DNA from: Thermoflexales bacterium
GTDB lineage: Bacteria; Chloroflexota; Anaerolineae; B4-G1; SLSP01
Direction of reading: 5' to 3'
DNA: 41,030 bases
Assembly: GCA_007125545.1 (NCBI GenBank)
Contig: SLDA01000417.1
Location: 1 to 41,030 of the forward strand
Shown here: positions 1 to 10,175 of the stretch, piece by piece
Position numbering within the stretch: position 1 is the stretch's first letter
Layout: each line of letters opens with the position of its first letter
The notes under the pieces: model-generated
Databases searched by the model: none
What the model was told of the DNA's origin: nothing
What the model saw: only the letters and a program-made list of their open reading frames with translations
Made by a program: the position numbers and the translations under genes

Positions 1-1
1 C

Positions 2-3000
2 AAGTCCGGGTATCTTACGCTGCGGTTTAACCGGAAGCGCACCATTCCTGTTACGATCTTTTTGCGTGCTCTCGCTGCTATCGATGATCCGTTGAACAGC
101 AAGGAGTTGGTCACCGGAAGCGATGAGGAGCTGATCGAGTTGTTCCGGGAGGCTGATAACGACCCCGATCATCCCTGGATTACAGACACGATTCGTCAGG
201 AGCCTACCTGGGACCTGAAGGCTGGGCGTTCGCTCGCCGAAGAGGCGCTGATTGAGTTCTATCGCCGTATGCGCCCGGGCGACCCTCCTACGTTGGAAAA
301 TGCTCAGGAATACATGATCTCGCAGCTCTTCGACCCGCAGCGCTACAATCTGCAAGAGGTCGGTCGCTATAAGCTGAACCAGCGGATGCAGATCACGGTT
401 CCTATGTCCATTCGTACTATCACGAAAGAAGACTTTGTAGCACTGGTACGTCGTATGATTCACATCAACAACGGCGTTGCCGGACCTGACGATATGGATC
501 ATCTGGGCAACCGTCGCGTCAAGACGGTGGGTGAGTTGGTCCAGGCGAAGATTCGCATTGGTCTGGTGCGGATGGAACGGGTAGTGCGCGAGCGGATGAG
601 TATTCGTGACGAGTCACCTACGCCGGTTGGACTCATCAATATCCGCCCGGTGGTTGCCTCGATTCGCGAGTTCTTCGGTTCGAGCCAGTTGTCGCAGTTT
701 ATGGAAGAAACCAATCCCTTATCCAGCCTAACCCACAAGCGGACCTTGTCGGCTCTGGGTCCTGGTGGCTTACGGCGCGAGCGCGCAGGCTTCGATGTGC
801 GGGATGTGCATAACAGCCACTATGGTCGTATCTGCCCCATCGAAACGCCAGAGGGACCGAACATCGGTCTGATCGGTCGCCTCAGTACCTACGGCCGCGT
901 CAATCAACTGGGCTTCATCGAGACGCCCTATCGGCGCGTGATCCGTACAGCACAGAATACCGTTGAGCAACTGCAGGGCGAGATTTTGCGCGAGGATATC
1001 GAAGACCCGCAGAACGGCGAAGTGATCGCTACATCAGGGACCCACATTACGGCCGAGTTAGCTCAGCGCATGGCTAACCTACCGTTGGGGGATCGCGTAC
1101 GGATCGCGCCCCGGGTCACGAAGGAGATTCTCTATCTGTCCGCCGATCGCGAAGAGCCCTATGTTATCGCTCAGGCCAACGCGGTTCTGGATGTGAACGG
1201 GCGTTTCGTTGACTCACGTGTCGCGGCACGTAAGGGTGATGGTTTCATCTTCACGCCCGCGGATCGCATTGACTTCATCGATGTGGCACCTATCCAGATC
1301 GTGGGTGTGTCAGCGGCCCTGATCCCCTTCCTTGAGCACGATGATGCAAACCGTGCTCTGATGGGGTCAAACATGCAGCGGCAGGCTGTACCGCTCATCA
1401 GCCCCGAGGCGCCGATTGTCGGTACCGGCATCGAGCGCGACGCTGCGCTCAACTCCGGACTCGTTCTGACCACGCGCGCCGCGGGTATGGTGGTTGGCGT
1501 AACGGGTGACAGCGTGACGGTGATGCAGGATGACGGTCAGACTGTCACGCACAAGCTACAGAAGTATGCCCGCTCCAACCAAAGCACGTGCATCGATCAA
1601 CGTCCCACCGTTTCCAAGGGAGAGCGGGTCGAGGTCGGTGATGTCCTGGCGGACAGCTCTTCGACCGTATCGGGGCTGCTAGCTCTGGGACAGAATGTGC
1701 TGGTTGCGTTTATGTCGTGGGAGGGTGGTAACTTCGAGGATGCAATCCTGCTGAGCCACGATCTGGTGCGTAAGGATTACTTCACCTCTGTACACGTGGA
1801 AAAGCACGAGTTGTCGGCTCGCGATACCAAGCTAGGGCCTGAAGAGGTTACCCGTGAGCTTCCCAATGTCGCTGAAGAGGCGCTACGTGATTTGGACGAG
1901 GAAGGTATCGTTCGGGTTGGCGCCGAAGTGGGACCGCTCGACATTCTCGTGGGCAAGATTACGCCGAAGGGTGAGAAAGAGCTAACGCCTGAAGAGAAGC
2001 TTCTGCGTGCCATCTTTGGTGAGAAGCTGCGTGATGTGAAGGATACGAGTCTCCGGATGCCGCACGGCGCACACGGCAAGGTCGTCGATGTCAAAGTCTT
2101 CGACCGGGAAGAGTATCGTGATCTCCCCGCTGGTGTGGAAAAAGTTGTGCGGGTCAATGTGGCTCAGCGCCGTAAGATCACCGAGGGTGACAAAATGGCA
2201 GGGCGTCACGGCAACAAAGGCGTTATCTCGCAGATCGTGCCCGTGGAGGATATGCCCTTCTTGCTCAACGGTCGGCCCGTGGATATCATTCTGAATCCGC
2301 TCGGTGTGCCGGGCCGGATGAATATCGGACAGATTCTGGAAACCCATCTGGGTTGGGCCGCCGATCGATTGGGCTTTAACACCGTCACACCGGTGTTTGA
2401 TGGCGCAGACGAGCAGGAAATCGCAGCTGAGTTGGCCCGTGCCTGGTTGATTGACGAGGCATGGTCCGACGTCATGGAGCGTGCTTGGACCTGGCTGAAG
2501 GCGCAAGAATATCCGTTGGAGTCGTTGATCGATGATGAAGAGGCGCGACTAATCTATATTGCTGCCTGGCTGGCACCGCGGGGCTACGATATGGATCGGC
2601 TTCGCGATGACCGCGTCTTTGCGCGACGTTCTGTGTTGCGTGAGTGGTTGCGCGAGATGGGCTACGATCCCGATGAGCTGTTGTCGTTCGAAGACGATGA
2701 ACGGGATAGTGACGAACGGGCAGTCGCTGACTTACGGGTGCAAGCAGTCTGCCTACGCATCTGGATGGAAGAGCGTGGTGAACAGGTTGCGCATCTTTCC
2801 GATGAGGATCTGATCCTCGAGGCGACGCAGTATGGTCAAGCCCACAACGACCCGTTGCCCACGCTGGGGAAGGTCATTCTGATCAATGGTAAGACGGGTG
2901 AGCCCTTCGATCAGCCGGTGACGGTAGGCCTCATCTATATGCTGAAGCTGGCCCACTTGGTTGAGGACAAGGTACATACACGTTCCACCGGTCCCTATTC

Positions 3001-3361
3001 GTTGGTCACGCAACAGCCCTTGGGTGGTAAGGCACAGTTTGGTGGTCAGCGATTCGGTGAGATGGAAGTGTGGGCACTAGAGGCTTATGGCGCCGCCTAC
3101 ACGCTTCAGGAAATGCTGACGATCAAGTCGGACGATGTTCAAGGCCGTGTTAAGGCCTACGAGTCGATTGTCAAGGGGCTGCCGATCGAAGAACCGGGTA
3201 TCCCGGCCTCATTCAAAGTTCTGGTTAAGGAGTTGCAGAGTTTGGCGCTCTCGGTTGAGGCGGTAACAGACTCGGGCGAGATCCTACACTTCGGTCGTGA
3301 TGACCGACGAGCAGCCCTGCCGAAGCTGGGAATGGGCCTACTCGGGTTGGCCCCGCAGTAA
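2..3361 (+). CDS. rpoB: DNA-directed RNA polymerase subunit beta (5' end off window)
   Basis: Reading frame is open to the window edge ([24 protein letters not shown] upstream of the listed TTG). Contains [65 protein letters not shown]. Confidence 0.97.
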   Translation, partial: KSGYLTLRFNRKRTIPVTIFLRALAAIDDPLNSKELVTGSDEELIELFREADNDPDHPWITDTIRQEPTWDLKAGRSLAEEALIEFYRRMRPGDPPTLENAQEYMISQLFDPQRYNLQEVGRYKLNQRMQITVPMSIRTITKEDFVALVRRMIHINNGVAGPDDMDHLGNRRVKTVGELVQAKIRIGLVRMERVVRERMSIRDESPTPVGLINIRPVVASIREFFGSSQLSQFMEETNPLSSLTHKRTLSALGPGGLRRERAGFDVRDVHNSHYGRICPIETPEGPNIGLIGRLSTYGRVNQLGFIETPYRRVIRTAQNTVEQLQGEILREDIEDPQNGEVIATSGTHITAELAQRMANLPLGDRVRIAPRVTKEILYLSADREEPYVIAQANAVLDVNGRFVDSRVAARKGDGFIFTPADRIDFIDVAPIQIVGVSAALIPFLEHDDANRALMGSNMQRQAVPLISPEAPIVGTGIERDAALNSGLVLTTRAAGMVVGVTGDSVTVMQDDGQTVTHKLQKYARSNQSTCIDQRPTVSKGERVEVGDVLADSSSTVSGLLALGQNVLVAFMSWEGGNFEDAILLSHDLVRKDYFTSVHVEKHELSARDTKLGPEEVTRELPNVAEEALRDLDEEGIVRVGAEVGPLDILVGKITPKGEKELTPEEKLLRAIFGEKLRDVKDTSLRMPHGAHGKVVDVKVFDREEYRDLPAGVEKVVRVNVAQRRKITEGDKMAGRHGNKGVISQIVPVEDMPFLLNGRPVDIILNPLGVPGRMNIGQILETHLGWAADRLGFNTVTPVFDGADEQEIAAELARAWLIDEAWSDVMERAWTWLKAQEYPLESLIDDEEARLIYIAAWLAPRGYDMDRLRDDRVFARRSVLREWLREMGYDPDELLSFEDDERDSDERAVADLRVQAVCLRIWMEERGEQVAHLSDEDLILEATQYGQAHNDPLPTLGKVILINGKTGEPFDQPVTVGLIYMLKLAHLVEDKVHTRSTGPYSLVTQQPLGGKAQFGGQRFGEMEVWALEAYGAAYTLQEMLTIKSDDVQGRVKAYESIVKGLPIEEPGIPASFKVLVKELQSLALSVEAVTDSGEILHFGRDDRRAALPKLGMGLLGLAPQ

Positions 3362-3382
3362 GGCCGGGAGTTGACACGACGG

Positions 3383-3410
3383 TTGACGTTTTCGATTCTT
3401 ATGATACAAT
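3383..3410 (+). promoter_or_regulatory. Putative sigma70-type promoter for rpsL operon (TTGACG-16-TACAAT)
   Basis: TTGACG at 3383-3388 and TACAAT at 3405-3410, in the 217-bp rpoB-rpsL gap. Confidence 0.55.
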
Positions 3411-3424
3411 TCCCGTTTGCATAA

Positions 3425-3511
3425 GGGTGACAGCTCAAACCCCTGTCACCCGCAACATGGACGTTACACGGTCGACAATGAGGAGGCCATCGTACTCTAG
3501 ATGGCCTTCTT
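3425..3511 (+). promoter_or_regulatory. Two tandem hairpins in rpsL leader
   Basis: GGGTGACAG(3425-3433)/CTGTCACCC(3443-3451) and AGGCCATC(3484-3491)/GATGGCCT(3500-3507). Confidence 0.5.
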
Positions 3512-3578
3512 CAGTGCGAAATGTTAGGCGACAGAGCGTAAAAGCTTTCTGAAAGTATAGATTCTAGGAGGAGAGACA

Positions 3579-3995
3579 GTGCCGACGATTAATCAGATGG
3601 TGCGTAAGGGACGCAAACCGAAGACGCAGAAGTCGCAGTCCCCTGCGCTAGCTTACAATGTTAATACGAAGAGGGGCGGTAGGCGCGCTCAGGTCAAACA
3701 GGGCAATCCTATGAAACGTGGAGTCTGCACCATCGTACGTACCACAACGCCGAAGAAACCGAACTCGGCGCTGCGCAAAATCGCTCGTGTTCGCCTCTCG
3801 AATCGTATCGAGGTTACGGCCTATATTCCTGGCGAGGGACATAACCTGCAGGAGCACTCGGTCGTGTTGGTGCGCGGTGGGCGTGTTAAAGACCTACCCG
3901 GTGTGCGCTACCATATTGTCCGCGGCGCGTTAGACTGCGCTGGAGTTGATGGTCGCCATCAGAAGCGTTCCAAGTATGGAACCAAAGCTGAATAG
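3579..3995 (+). CDS. rpsL: 30S ribosomal protein S12 (GTG start)
   Basis: [22 protein letters not shown] and [20 protein letters not shown] aggagaga upstream. Confidence 0.97.
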   Translation: MPTINQMVRKGRKPKTQKSQSPALAYNVNTKRGGRRAQVKQGNPMKRGVCTIVRTTTPKKPNSALRKIARVRLSNRIEVTAYIPGEGHNLQEHSVVLVRGGRVKDLPGVRYHIVRGALDCAGVDGRHQKRSKYGTKAE

Positions 3996-4012
3996 CGAGG
4001 ATGGAGTAAAGA

Positions 4013-4483
4013 ATGGCTAGACGAAATCGTCCACCTAAGCGGGAAATCGAGCCCGATATTCGCTATGGCAGCGTGCCGCTGCAAAAGTTCATCAATCGGA
4101 TGATGCGTGGCGGCAAGAAGAGCATTGCTCAGGGCATCATGTATGATGCGTTGGATATGGCAGAAGCGCGTGCCAACCGTCCGGGCCTTGAAGTGTTCAC
4201 CGAAGCTATGGCAAACGTAATGCCCCCGGTTGAGGTAAAGCCTCGCCGTGTGGGTGGTGCGACCTATCAGATTCCGGTGGAGGTGGCGGAGCATCGCCAG
4301 CTTTCGCTGGGGATCCGATGGATGCTGGCCGCCGCGCGCAATCGGCCGGGACGCGGCATGGCGGCAAAGTTGGCGGCAGAGCTGGTGGATGCCGCAAGCG
4401 GAACCGGGTCTGCCGTGAAGCGGCGTGAAGACACGTTGCGGATGGCTGAAGCCAACCGGGCATTTGCACATCTGCGCTGGTAG
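4013..4483 (+). CDS. rpsG: 30S ribosomal protein S7
   Basis: 156 aa; [15 protein letters not shown] and [15 protein letters not shown]. Confidence 0.97.
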   Translation: MARRNRPPKREIEPDIRYGSVPLQKFINRMMRGGKKSIAQGIMYDALDMAEARANRPGLEVFTEAMANVMPPVEVKPRRVGGATYQIPVEVAEHRQLSLGIRWMLAAARNRPGRGMAAKLAAELVDAASGTGSAVKRREDTLRMAEANRAFAHLRW

Positions 4484-4561
4484 GCATAGAGACTCTGCCC
4501 TTAATCCAGAGCGGCGAGTTCTAAAGGGCTATCGCTGCACAGGTTGACTGAGGATATTGCG

Positions 4562-6640
4562 ATGGCCGAAGCACATTCACTAGAGCAAATACGCAACATA
4601 GGGATCATTGCCCACATCGATGCGGGCAAGACGACCACAACGGAGCGCATTCTCTTCTACACCGGGCGCACGCACCGGCTTGGTAACGTGGACGAAGGTA
4701 CCACAGTTACCGACTGGATGGCCCAGGAGAGGGAACGCGGGATCACGATAACGTCTGCGGCGGTGACGTGTTTCTGGAATGACTGCCAGATCAATATCGT
4801 GGATACACCCGGGCATATCGACTTCACAGCCGAGGTACAGCGCAGCTTGCGAGTTCTTGACGGTGGAGTGGTCGTCTTCGATGGAATGGCGGGTGTGGAG
4901 CCGCAATCGGAAACGGTGTGGCGACAGGCTCAGGCCTTTCATGTACCACTGATCGCCTTCGTGAATAAGATGGACAAACTGGGCGCTGATTTCGCGCACG
5001 CAGTGGAAACCATTCGCGAGCGATTGGCCGCTAATCCGGTGCCCATTCAGTGGCCTATCGGCGCTGAAGCTGCCTTCGAGGGTTTGGTCGATCTCATCGA
5101 GTGGCGTGCGATGGTCTGGTCGGATGGCTTGGGCCAGCAACGGCAGTATGTGCCGGTGCCGCCTGAGGTCGAAGATGTGGCGCTAGAGGCCCGTGAGGCT
5201 ATGATCGAGGCAATCGTCGAAACCGACGATGAGTTGATGATGGTCTATCTGGAGGGGGACGAAATTCCACCTTCAGACTTGCGGTCTGCGCTACGCAAGG
5301 CGACCGTGAGTGGGATCATCCAGCCTGTGTTGTGTGGGTCTTCACTGCGTAACAAGGGCATTCAGCCATTGCTAGATGCAGTTGTTGATTTTTTGCCTTC
5401 ACCTGCGGATGTGCCGCCGGTGCAGGGGCAGAATCCAAAGAAGGACCAAGTAGAGGAACGACCTGCGGATGCATCGGCACCGCTGGCAGCATTGATCTTT
5501 AAAATAGCGACAGATCCCTATGCGGGGCGATTGGCCTATTTCCGGATTTACTCCGGGAGCCTCAAGCGTGGTGATGTCTACCTGAATGCAGGCAAGCAGA
5601 CACGCGAACGTATCAGCAAGCTGCTGCGAATGTTCGCCGATCGACGCGAAGAAGTCGACGAACTGACAGCGGGTGATATCGGGGCAACCGTAGGGTTGCG
5701 AAACACCGTGACCGGTGATACGCTTTCGGCGATGCACGCGCCAATCGTTCTGGAATCCATTCGCTTCCCAGAACCTGTGATTTCCGTAGCTGTGGAGCCC
5801 AAAACCGTTGCGGACCAGGATCACTTGAATGAGGCCCTGGAGCGCTTAGCGGAAGAGGACCCAACATTCCGGGTCCGGATGGACGATGGCACTGGGCAGA
5901 CGGTCCTATCTGGAATGGGCGAGTTACACCTGGAGATTCTTGTCGACAGAATGTTGCGCGAGTTCCGGGTGGAAGCGAATGTCGGAAAGCTGCGGGTGGC
6001 CTACAAAGAAACGGTCACAAATACCGGGCGAGCCGAAGTTGTCTTCAACCGTATGCTAGCCGGCAAGCCGCAGTATGCCCGCGTAGCTCTGGAAGTAAGT
6101 CCGGTTGAAAGTGGAGAAGCATCAGAGTTTGTCAATCTCTTGCGTCCGCAGGACCTGGCGGCCCGGTACGTTGAGGCGGTCAGAGCTGGGGCGCTACAGT
6201 CGTTGGATAGCGGCTTTTTGGCTGGATATCCGCTGGTAGGGATCAAGGTTTCGCTTGTGAGCGCGCAGGCAGATGAGGCGCTTTCCACAGAGATCGCATT
6301 CAAAGCGGCGTCAGCGCAGGCTTTTCGTGAGGCGATTGAGCTGGCGCAGCCGGTTTTACTTGAGCCGGTGATGGATGTGGAAGTGGTGATGCCAGAAGGG
6401 TTCATCGGTGAGGTTCTGGGTGATTTGAACGCCCGATCTGCCGACATCAGGCTGATGGAGCCCCGCGCAGGCGGTGGTCAGGCAATCCGGGCATTTGTCC
6501 CCCTGACCAAAATGTTTGGGTATGCTACGGACTTGCGCAGTATGTCGCAGGGGCGAGGCACATTCACAATGGAGTTTCACCATTACCAACCGGTGGACTC
6601 CCGGCAGATGGATGCTATCGTGTATGGGTACGGTGCGTAG
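4562..6640 (+). CDS. fusA: Elongation factor G (ATG 4562 preferred over listed TTG 4544)
   Basis: [66 protein letters not shown] upstream of ATG. Confidence 0.93.
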   Translation: MAEAHSLEQIRNIGIIAHIDAGKTTTTERILFYTGRTHRLGNVDEGTTVTDWMAQERERGITITSAAVTCFWNDCQINIVDTPGHIDFTAEVQRSLRVLDGGVVVFDGMAGVEPQSETVWRQAQAFHVPLIAFVNKMDKLGADFAHAVETIRERLAANPVPIQWPIGAEAAFEGLVDLIEWRAMVWSDGLGQQRQYVPVPPEVEDVALEAREAMIEAIVETDDELMMVYLEGDEIPPSDLRSALRKATVSGIIQPVLCGSSLRNKGIQPLLDAVVDFLPSPADVPPVQGQNPKKDQVEERPADASAPLAALIFKIATDPYAGRLAYFRIYSGSLKRGDVYLNAGKQTRERISKLLRMFADRREEVDELTAGDIGATVGLRNTVTGDTLSAMHAPIVLESIRFPEPVISVAVEPKTVADQDHLNEALERLAEEDPTFRVRMDDGTGQTVLSGMGELHLEILVDRMLREFRVEANVGKLRVAYKETVTNTGRAEVVFNRMLAGKPQYARVALEVSPVESGEASEFVNLLRPQDLAARYVEAVRAGALQSLDSGFLAGYPLVGIKVSLVSAQADEALSTEIAFKAASAQAFREAIELAQPVLLEPVMDVEVVMPEGFIGEVLGDLNARSADIRLMEPRAGGGQAIRAFVPLTKMFGYATDLRSMSQGRGTFTMEFHHYQPVDSRQMDAIVYGYGA

Positions 6641-6760
6641 GCAGCAAGCCCCACGAATGCATAGGTGCCAGCTCTACAGATGCCTCAGGGCAGGAGTTGG
6701 ACCTGATTTGATCACAGAGAATACGAACTAATCTGATAGTAGAACAAGGAGAAGTAAGCA

Positions 6761-7981
6761 ATGGCAAAAGAGCTTTTCGAGCGCACTAAGCCACATGTGA
6801 ATGTCGGCACGATTGGTCACATCGACCACGGCAAGACGACCTTGACCGCGGCTATTACACGCACGCTATCCCTAAAAGGGTGGGCCGACAATAAAGGCTA
6901 TGATGAAGTCGCGAAGGCAGATGCTAAAATGTTCCGTCGCGATGCGACCAAGATTCTGACCGTCGCAATCTCGCACGTCGAGTATGAGACCGAGAACCGG
7001 CACTACGCGCATGTGGACTGCCCTGGTCACCGTGACTACATTAAGAATATGATCACCGGTGCGGCTCAGATGGACGGCGCAATTCTGGTCGTTTCGGCCG
7101 TTGATGGTCCGATGCCCCAGACGCGTGAGCACATCCTCCTGGCACAGCAGGTTGAGGTTCCGGCCATCGTGGTTTACCTGAACAAGGTCGACTTGATGGA
7201 TGACCCCGAGCTGTTGGAGCTCGTGGAGTTGGAGATTCGCGAGTTGCTTAGCAGCTATCAATATCCCGGCGATGAGATCCCGATCGTTCAGGGTTCTGCA
7301 CTGGCCGCATTGAACAGCCAGAGCAGCGATCCCGAGGATCCAGCTTATGCGTCGATTTGGGAGTTGATGCGTGTGGTGGATGAGTATATCCCCACCCCCG
7401 AGCGCCACGAGGATCGTCCCTTCTTGATGCCGATCGAGGATGTTTTCTCCATCAAGGGACGTGGTACGGTGGTCACCGGTCGTGTGGAGCGCGGTACGCT
7501 GCGTCCCAACACCGAGGTCGAACTGGTAGGCGATATCTACGAGAAGCCGCGGCGGACCGTTGTTACGTCTATGGAGATGTTCCACAAAATTCTGGATGTG
7601 GTTCGCGCGGGGGATAATGCAGGTTTGCTCTTGCGGGGTGTTGGCAAGGACGAGGTCGGTCGCGGTGTGGTTGTGGCTGCACCCAATAGCATTCAGGCGC
7701 GTCGCACTTTCGAGGCCCAGGTCTACATCTTGCGCAAGGATGAAGGTGGACGGCACAAGCCCTTCTTCACCGGCTATAAGCCGCAGTTCTTCATCAACAC
7801 GATGGATATCACGGGTCAGGTTGCACTACCCGAGGGCGTGGAGATGGTGATGCCGGGCGATGATACACGGATGACCGTGGAACTGATGAGCCCTGTCGCA
7901 CTTGAGGCAGGACACCGCTTCGCCATTCGCGAGGGTGGTCTGACCGTCGGTGCTGGCGTTATTACCAAGATTCTCGAATAG
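6761..7981 (+). CDS. tuf: Elongation factor Tu with atypical switch I
   Basis: [48 protein letters not shown] and domains 2/3 typical of EF-Tu. RGITI is absent (reads KILTV). Confidence 0.93.
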   Translation: MAKELFERTKPHVNVGTIGHIDHGKTTLTAAITRTLSLKGWADNKGYDEVAKADAKMFRRDATKILTVAISHVEYETENRHYAHVDCPGHRDYIKNMITGAAQMDGAILVVSAVDGPMPQTREHILLAQQVEVPAIVVYLNKVDLMDDPELLELVELEIRELLSSYQYPGDEIPIVQGSALAALNSQSSDPEDPAYASIWELMRVVDEYIPTPERHEDRPFLMPIEDVFSIKGRGTVVTGRVERGTLRPNTEVELVGDIYEKPRRTVVTSMEMFHKILDVVRAGDNAGLLLRGVGKDEVGRGVVVAAPNSIQARRTFEAQVYILRKDEGGRHKPFFTGYKPQFFINTMDITGQVALPEGVEMVMPGDDTRMTVELMSPVALEAGHRFAIREGGLTVGAGVITKILE

Positions 7982-8006
7982 TTAAGTCTATTCAGTTAGG
8001 TGGTTT

Positions 8007-8315
8007 ATGGCTAAACAACGCATTCGCATTCGGTTAAAGGGATACGATCACCGCATTCTGGATGAGTCGGCGCGCCGCATCGTGGAGGCTGCCGAACGAA
8101 CAGGTGCTCGTGTCGCGGGTCCTGTACCCTTGCCCACTAAGCTCGAACGTTTCACCGTTCGGCGCTCGCCTTTCATTGACAAGGACAGCCACGAGCACTT
8201 TGAGATTCGTACACATAAGCGGTTGATCGACATCCAAGATCCGGATTCGAAGACGATTGATACGCTGATGCGGCTCAATATGCCGGCCGGCGTCGATATC
8301 GAGATTAAACTGTAG
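8007..8315 (+). CDS. rpsJ: 30S ribosomal protein S10
   Basis: 102 aa; [31 protein letters not shown]. Confidence 0.97.
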   Translation: MAKQRIRIRLKGYDHRILDESARRIVEAAERTGARVAGPVPLPTKLERFTVRRSPFIDKDSHEHFEIRTHKRLIDIQDPDSKTIDTLMRLNMPAGVDIEIKL

Positions 8316-8347
8316 TTCGTTTAGTCTTTACATACGCAATAGCCCAC

Positions 8348-8504
8348 ATCCCCCTGGTCTGTGGATTGCAGGGATGGCCAGGGGGATAGTATGGGAATCA
8401 TAAGGGATGATGCGGCGCGCCTAAAGGCGTGACCACGAGCGCCTCTGGGCGCAGGCTTTCTCCGGGGAATAGGTGCGGCAAGTTAGCCGTGAGCCTTCGC
8501 CGGA
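8348..8504 (+). promoter_or_regulatory. Structured rpsJ-rplC spacer, candidate rplC-operon leader RNA
   Basis: Stems: ATCCCCCTGG/CCAGGGGGAT (8348-8357/8378-8387); GCGCC-TAAA-GGCGT (8417-8430); GCGCC-TCTG-GGCGC (8439-8452); GCGGC/GCCGT (8475-8490) nested in TCCGG/CCGGA (8461-8465/8500-8504). Confidence 0.45.
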
Positions 8505-8552
8505 TCAAAGTGTGGTTGCGAACCGGCCCCCGGCAGTCCCAAGGAGGAATTT

Positions 8553-9200
8553 GTGAAAGGTATTCTAGGACGAAAAGTGGGTATGACCCAGATATTCCAG
8601 GCGGACGGGACAGTGGCGCCCGTAACCGTTGTGGAAGCCGGGCCCTGCTATGTAACGCAGGTTCGCACACCCGAGGAAGATGGGTATCGGGCTGTGCAAC
8701 TGGGCTTTGGCAATGCCAAAGCCAAACATCTGACCAAGGGTCAATTGGGACACCTTGGGCGTGCAGGCGTGCCACAACTGCGGCACCTGCGCGAAGTGCG
8801 GATCCGGCCAGAAGAGGAATACGAGCTGGGCGAGAAGATTCTTGTTGATGTTTTCGAACCCGGTGAGCGTGTGGACATTACCGGTCGATCCAAAGGACGC
8901 GGATTCGCCGGTGTCGTGAAGCGCTATCATTTCGCGGGTGGTCCGCGTACTCACGGTCAGTCTGACCGCGAGCGCGCCCCCGGTTCCATCGGTGCCTGTG
9001 CCACACCAGGTAAGGTCTGGAAGGGTCAGAAAATGCCCGGCCAGATGGGGAACAAGCGAACCACTGTTCAGAACGTGGAAGTGGTTTTGGTCGATCCGGA
9101 GCGCAACCTCTTGGCCATACGAGGTTCTGTACCTGGGCCGAAAGGCGCCGTCGTGTTGATTAAGGGCGCCCGTAAGCAGAAGGTCGCCAGAGGAGGCTAA
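8553..9200 (+). CDS. rplC: 50S ribosomal protein L3 (GTG start)
   Basis: MKGILGRKVGMTQIF; HGQSDRERAPGSIGA; RBS aaggagg. Confidence 0.96.
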   Translation: MKGILGRKVGMTQIFQADGTVAPVTVVEAGPCYVTQVRTPEEDGYRAVQLGFGNAKAKHLTKGQLGHLGRAGVPQLRHLREVRIRPEEEYELGEKILVDVFEPGERVDITGRSKGRGFAGVVKRYHFAGGPRTHGQSDRERAPGSIGACATPGKVWKGQKMPGQMGNKRTTVQNVEVVLVDPERNLLAIRGSVPGPKGAVVLIKGARKQKVARGG

Positions 9201-9202
9201 CA

Positions 9203-9880
9203 ATGCTTATTCCCGTCGTGAATATGCAGGGGGAGAAGGTCGGCGAGACCGAATTGCGCCAGGAGATCTTTGAAGCCCCGGTAAATGTACCGTTGATGCA
9301 TCAGGCATTGGTACGGCAGTTGGCAAATGCTCGCTTGGGGACGCACAAGACTAAGACCCGCAGCGAAAACAACCGCACTAAATCGAAGTGGTATCGCCAA
9401 AAGGGCACCGGACGTGCGCGTCACGGGAGCCGTAATGCGCCGATCTTCGTGGGTGGTGGTATCGCTCATGGTCCGCGCCCCCGTAGCTATGAGAAGCGGA
9501 TGCCGCGCAAGATGCGCCGCGCTGCACTGCGCTCGGCGCTGTCGGCAAAGGCAGGGGCTCAGCACCTCGTGGTCGTGGATGAGTTGATGATGGCTGCGCC
9601 CAAGACCAAGGAAATGGCTCAGATGTTGAGCCGGATTGCACCGGGGTCGAGTAAGACGTTGATTTTGCTGCCGGAGCGCAATACGGCGGTCGAGTTGTCG
9701 GTGCGCAATATGCCGACGGCCAACACGTTGCGCGCGCACTATCTGAACGTTCGAGACCTCCTGAGTGCTGATATTCTTGTGCTGCCGTTGGCCTCCCTTG
9801 AGGTGATCGAGTCGATCTTGGGTAACGGTGCCCCCGAGGGCGATCGCGTGACCGTACAGAGCGGTGAGGCCGAGGAGTAG
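9203..9880 (+). CDS. rplD: 50S ribosomal protein L4
   Basis: [39 protein letters not shown]. Confidence 0.96.
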   Translation: MLIPVVNMQGEKVGETELRQEIFEAPVNVPLMHQALVRQLANARLGTHKTKTRSENNRTKSKWYRQKGTGRARHGSRNAPIFVGGGIAHGPRPRSYEKRMPRKMRRAALRSALSAKAGAQHLVVVDELMMAAPKTKEMAQMLSRIAPGSSKTLILLPERNTAVELSVRNMPTANTLRAHYLNVRDLLSADILVLPLASLEVIESILGNGAPEGDRVTVQSGEAEE

Positions 9881-9886
9881 AGTTCT

Positions 9887-10174
9887 ATGAACATTTATGA
9901 GATTATCGTGCGACCGCTAGAAACTGAGAAATCGTATCTGCTTCGCGAAGAGGGCCAGTATGCCTTCATCGTCAATATGAGCGCGAACAAACTCGAGATC
10001 AAGCGGGCGATTGAAGAGATTTACGGGGTTGATGTTGACCGCGTGAGAACGATGGTGGTGCCGGGCAAGGCTAACAAGATGCGCGGGCGACGTCAGGTCG
10101 CCCGGCGCGCGCCGTGGAAGAAGGCTCTGGTATCCTTGGCTTCCGGACAGCGTATCGAAGCGTTGGAGGCATAA
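9887..10174 (+). CDS. rplW: 50S ribosomal protein L23
   Basis: [36 protein letters not shown]. Confidence 0.95.
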   Translation: MNIYEIIVRPLETEKSYLLREEGQYAFIVNMSANKLEIKRAIEEIYGVDVDRVRTMVVPGKANKMRGRRQVARRAPWKKALVSLASGQRIEALEA

Positions 10175-10175
10175 G

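Noticed and set aside
1982-2506. 174-aa antisense ORF inside rpoB
   Set aside because: Overlaps conserved RpoB coding sequence on the other strand with no family resemblance; typical of GC-rich coding DNA.
6890-6995. Frameshift or sequencing indel as the cause of the missing RGITI in EF-Tu
   Set aside because: Both alternative + frames were read; they hit stops and neither restores an RGITI-like sequence. The flanking frame is continuous. Base-level error is still possible and needs reads.
7015-7045. Arg in [12 protein letters not shown] of EF-Tu as an archaeal/eEF1A-like trait
   Set aside because: From memory, GHRDY occurs in other Chloroflexota EF-Tu proteins, so it is likely lineage-typical.
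6872-7756. 294-aa antisense ORF inside tuf
   Set aside because: Mirror-frame ORF over a clear EF-Tu gene; no recognisable domain.
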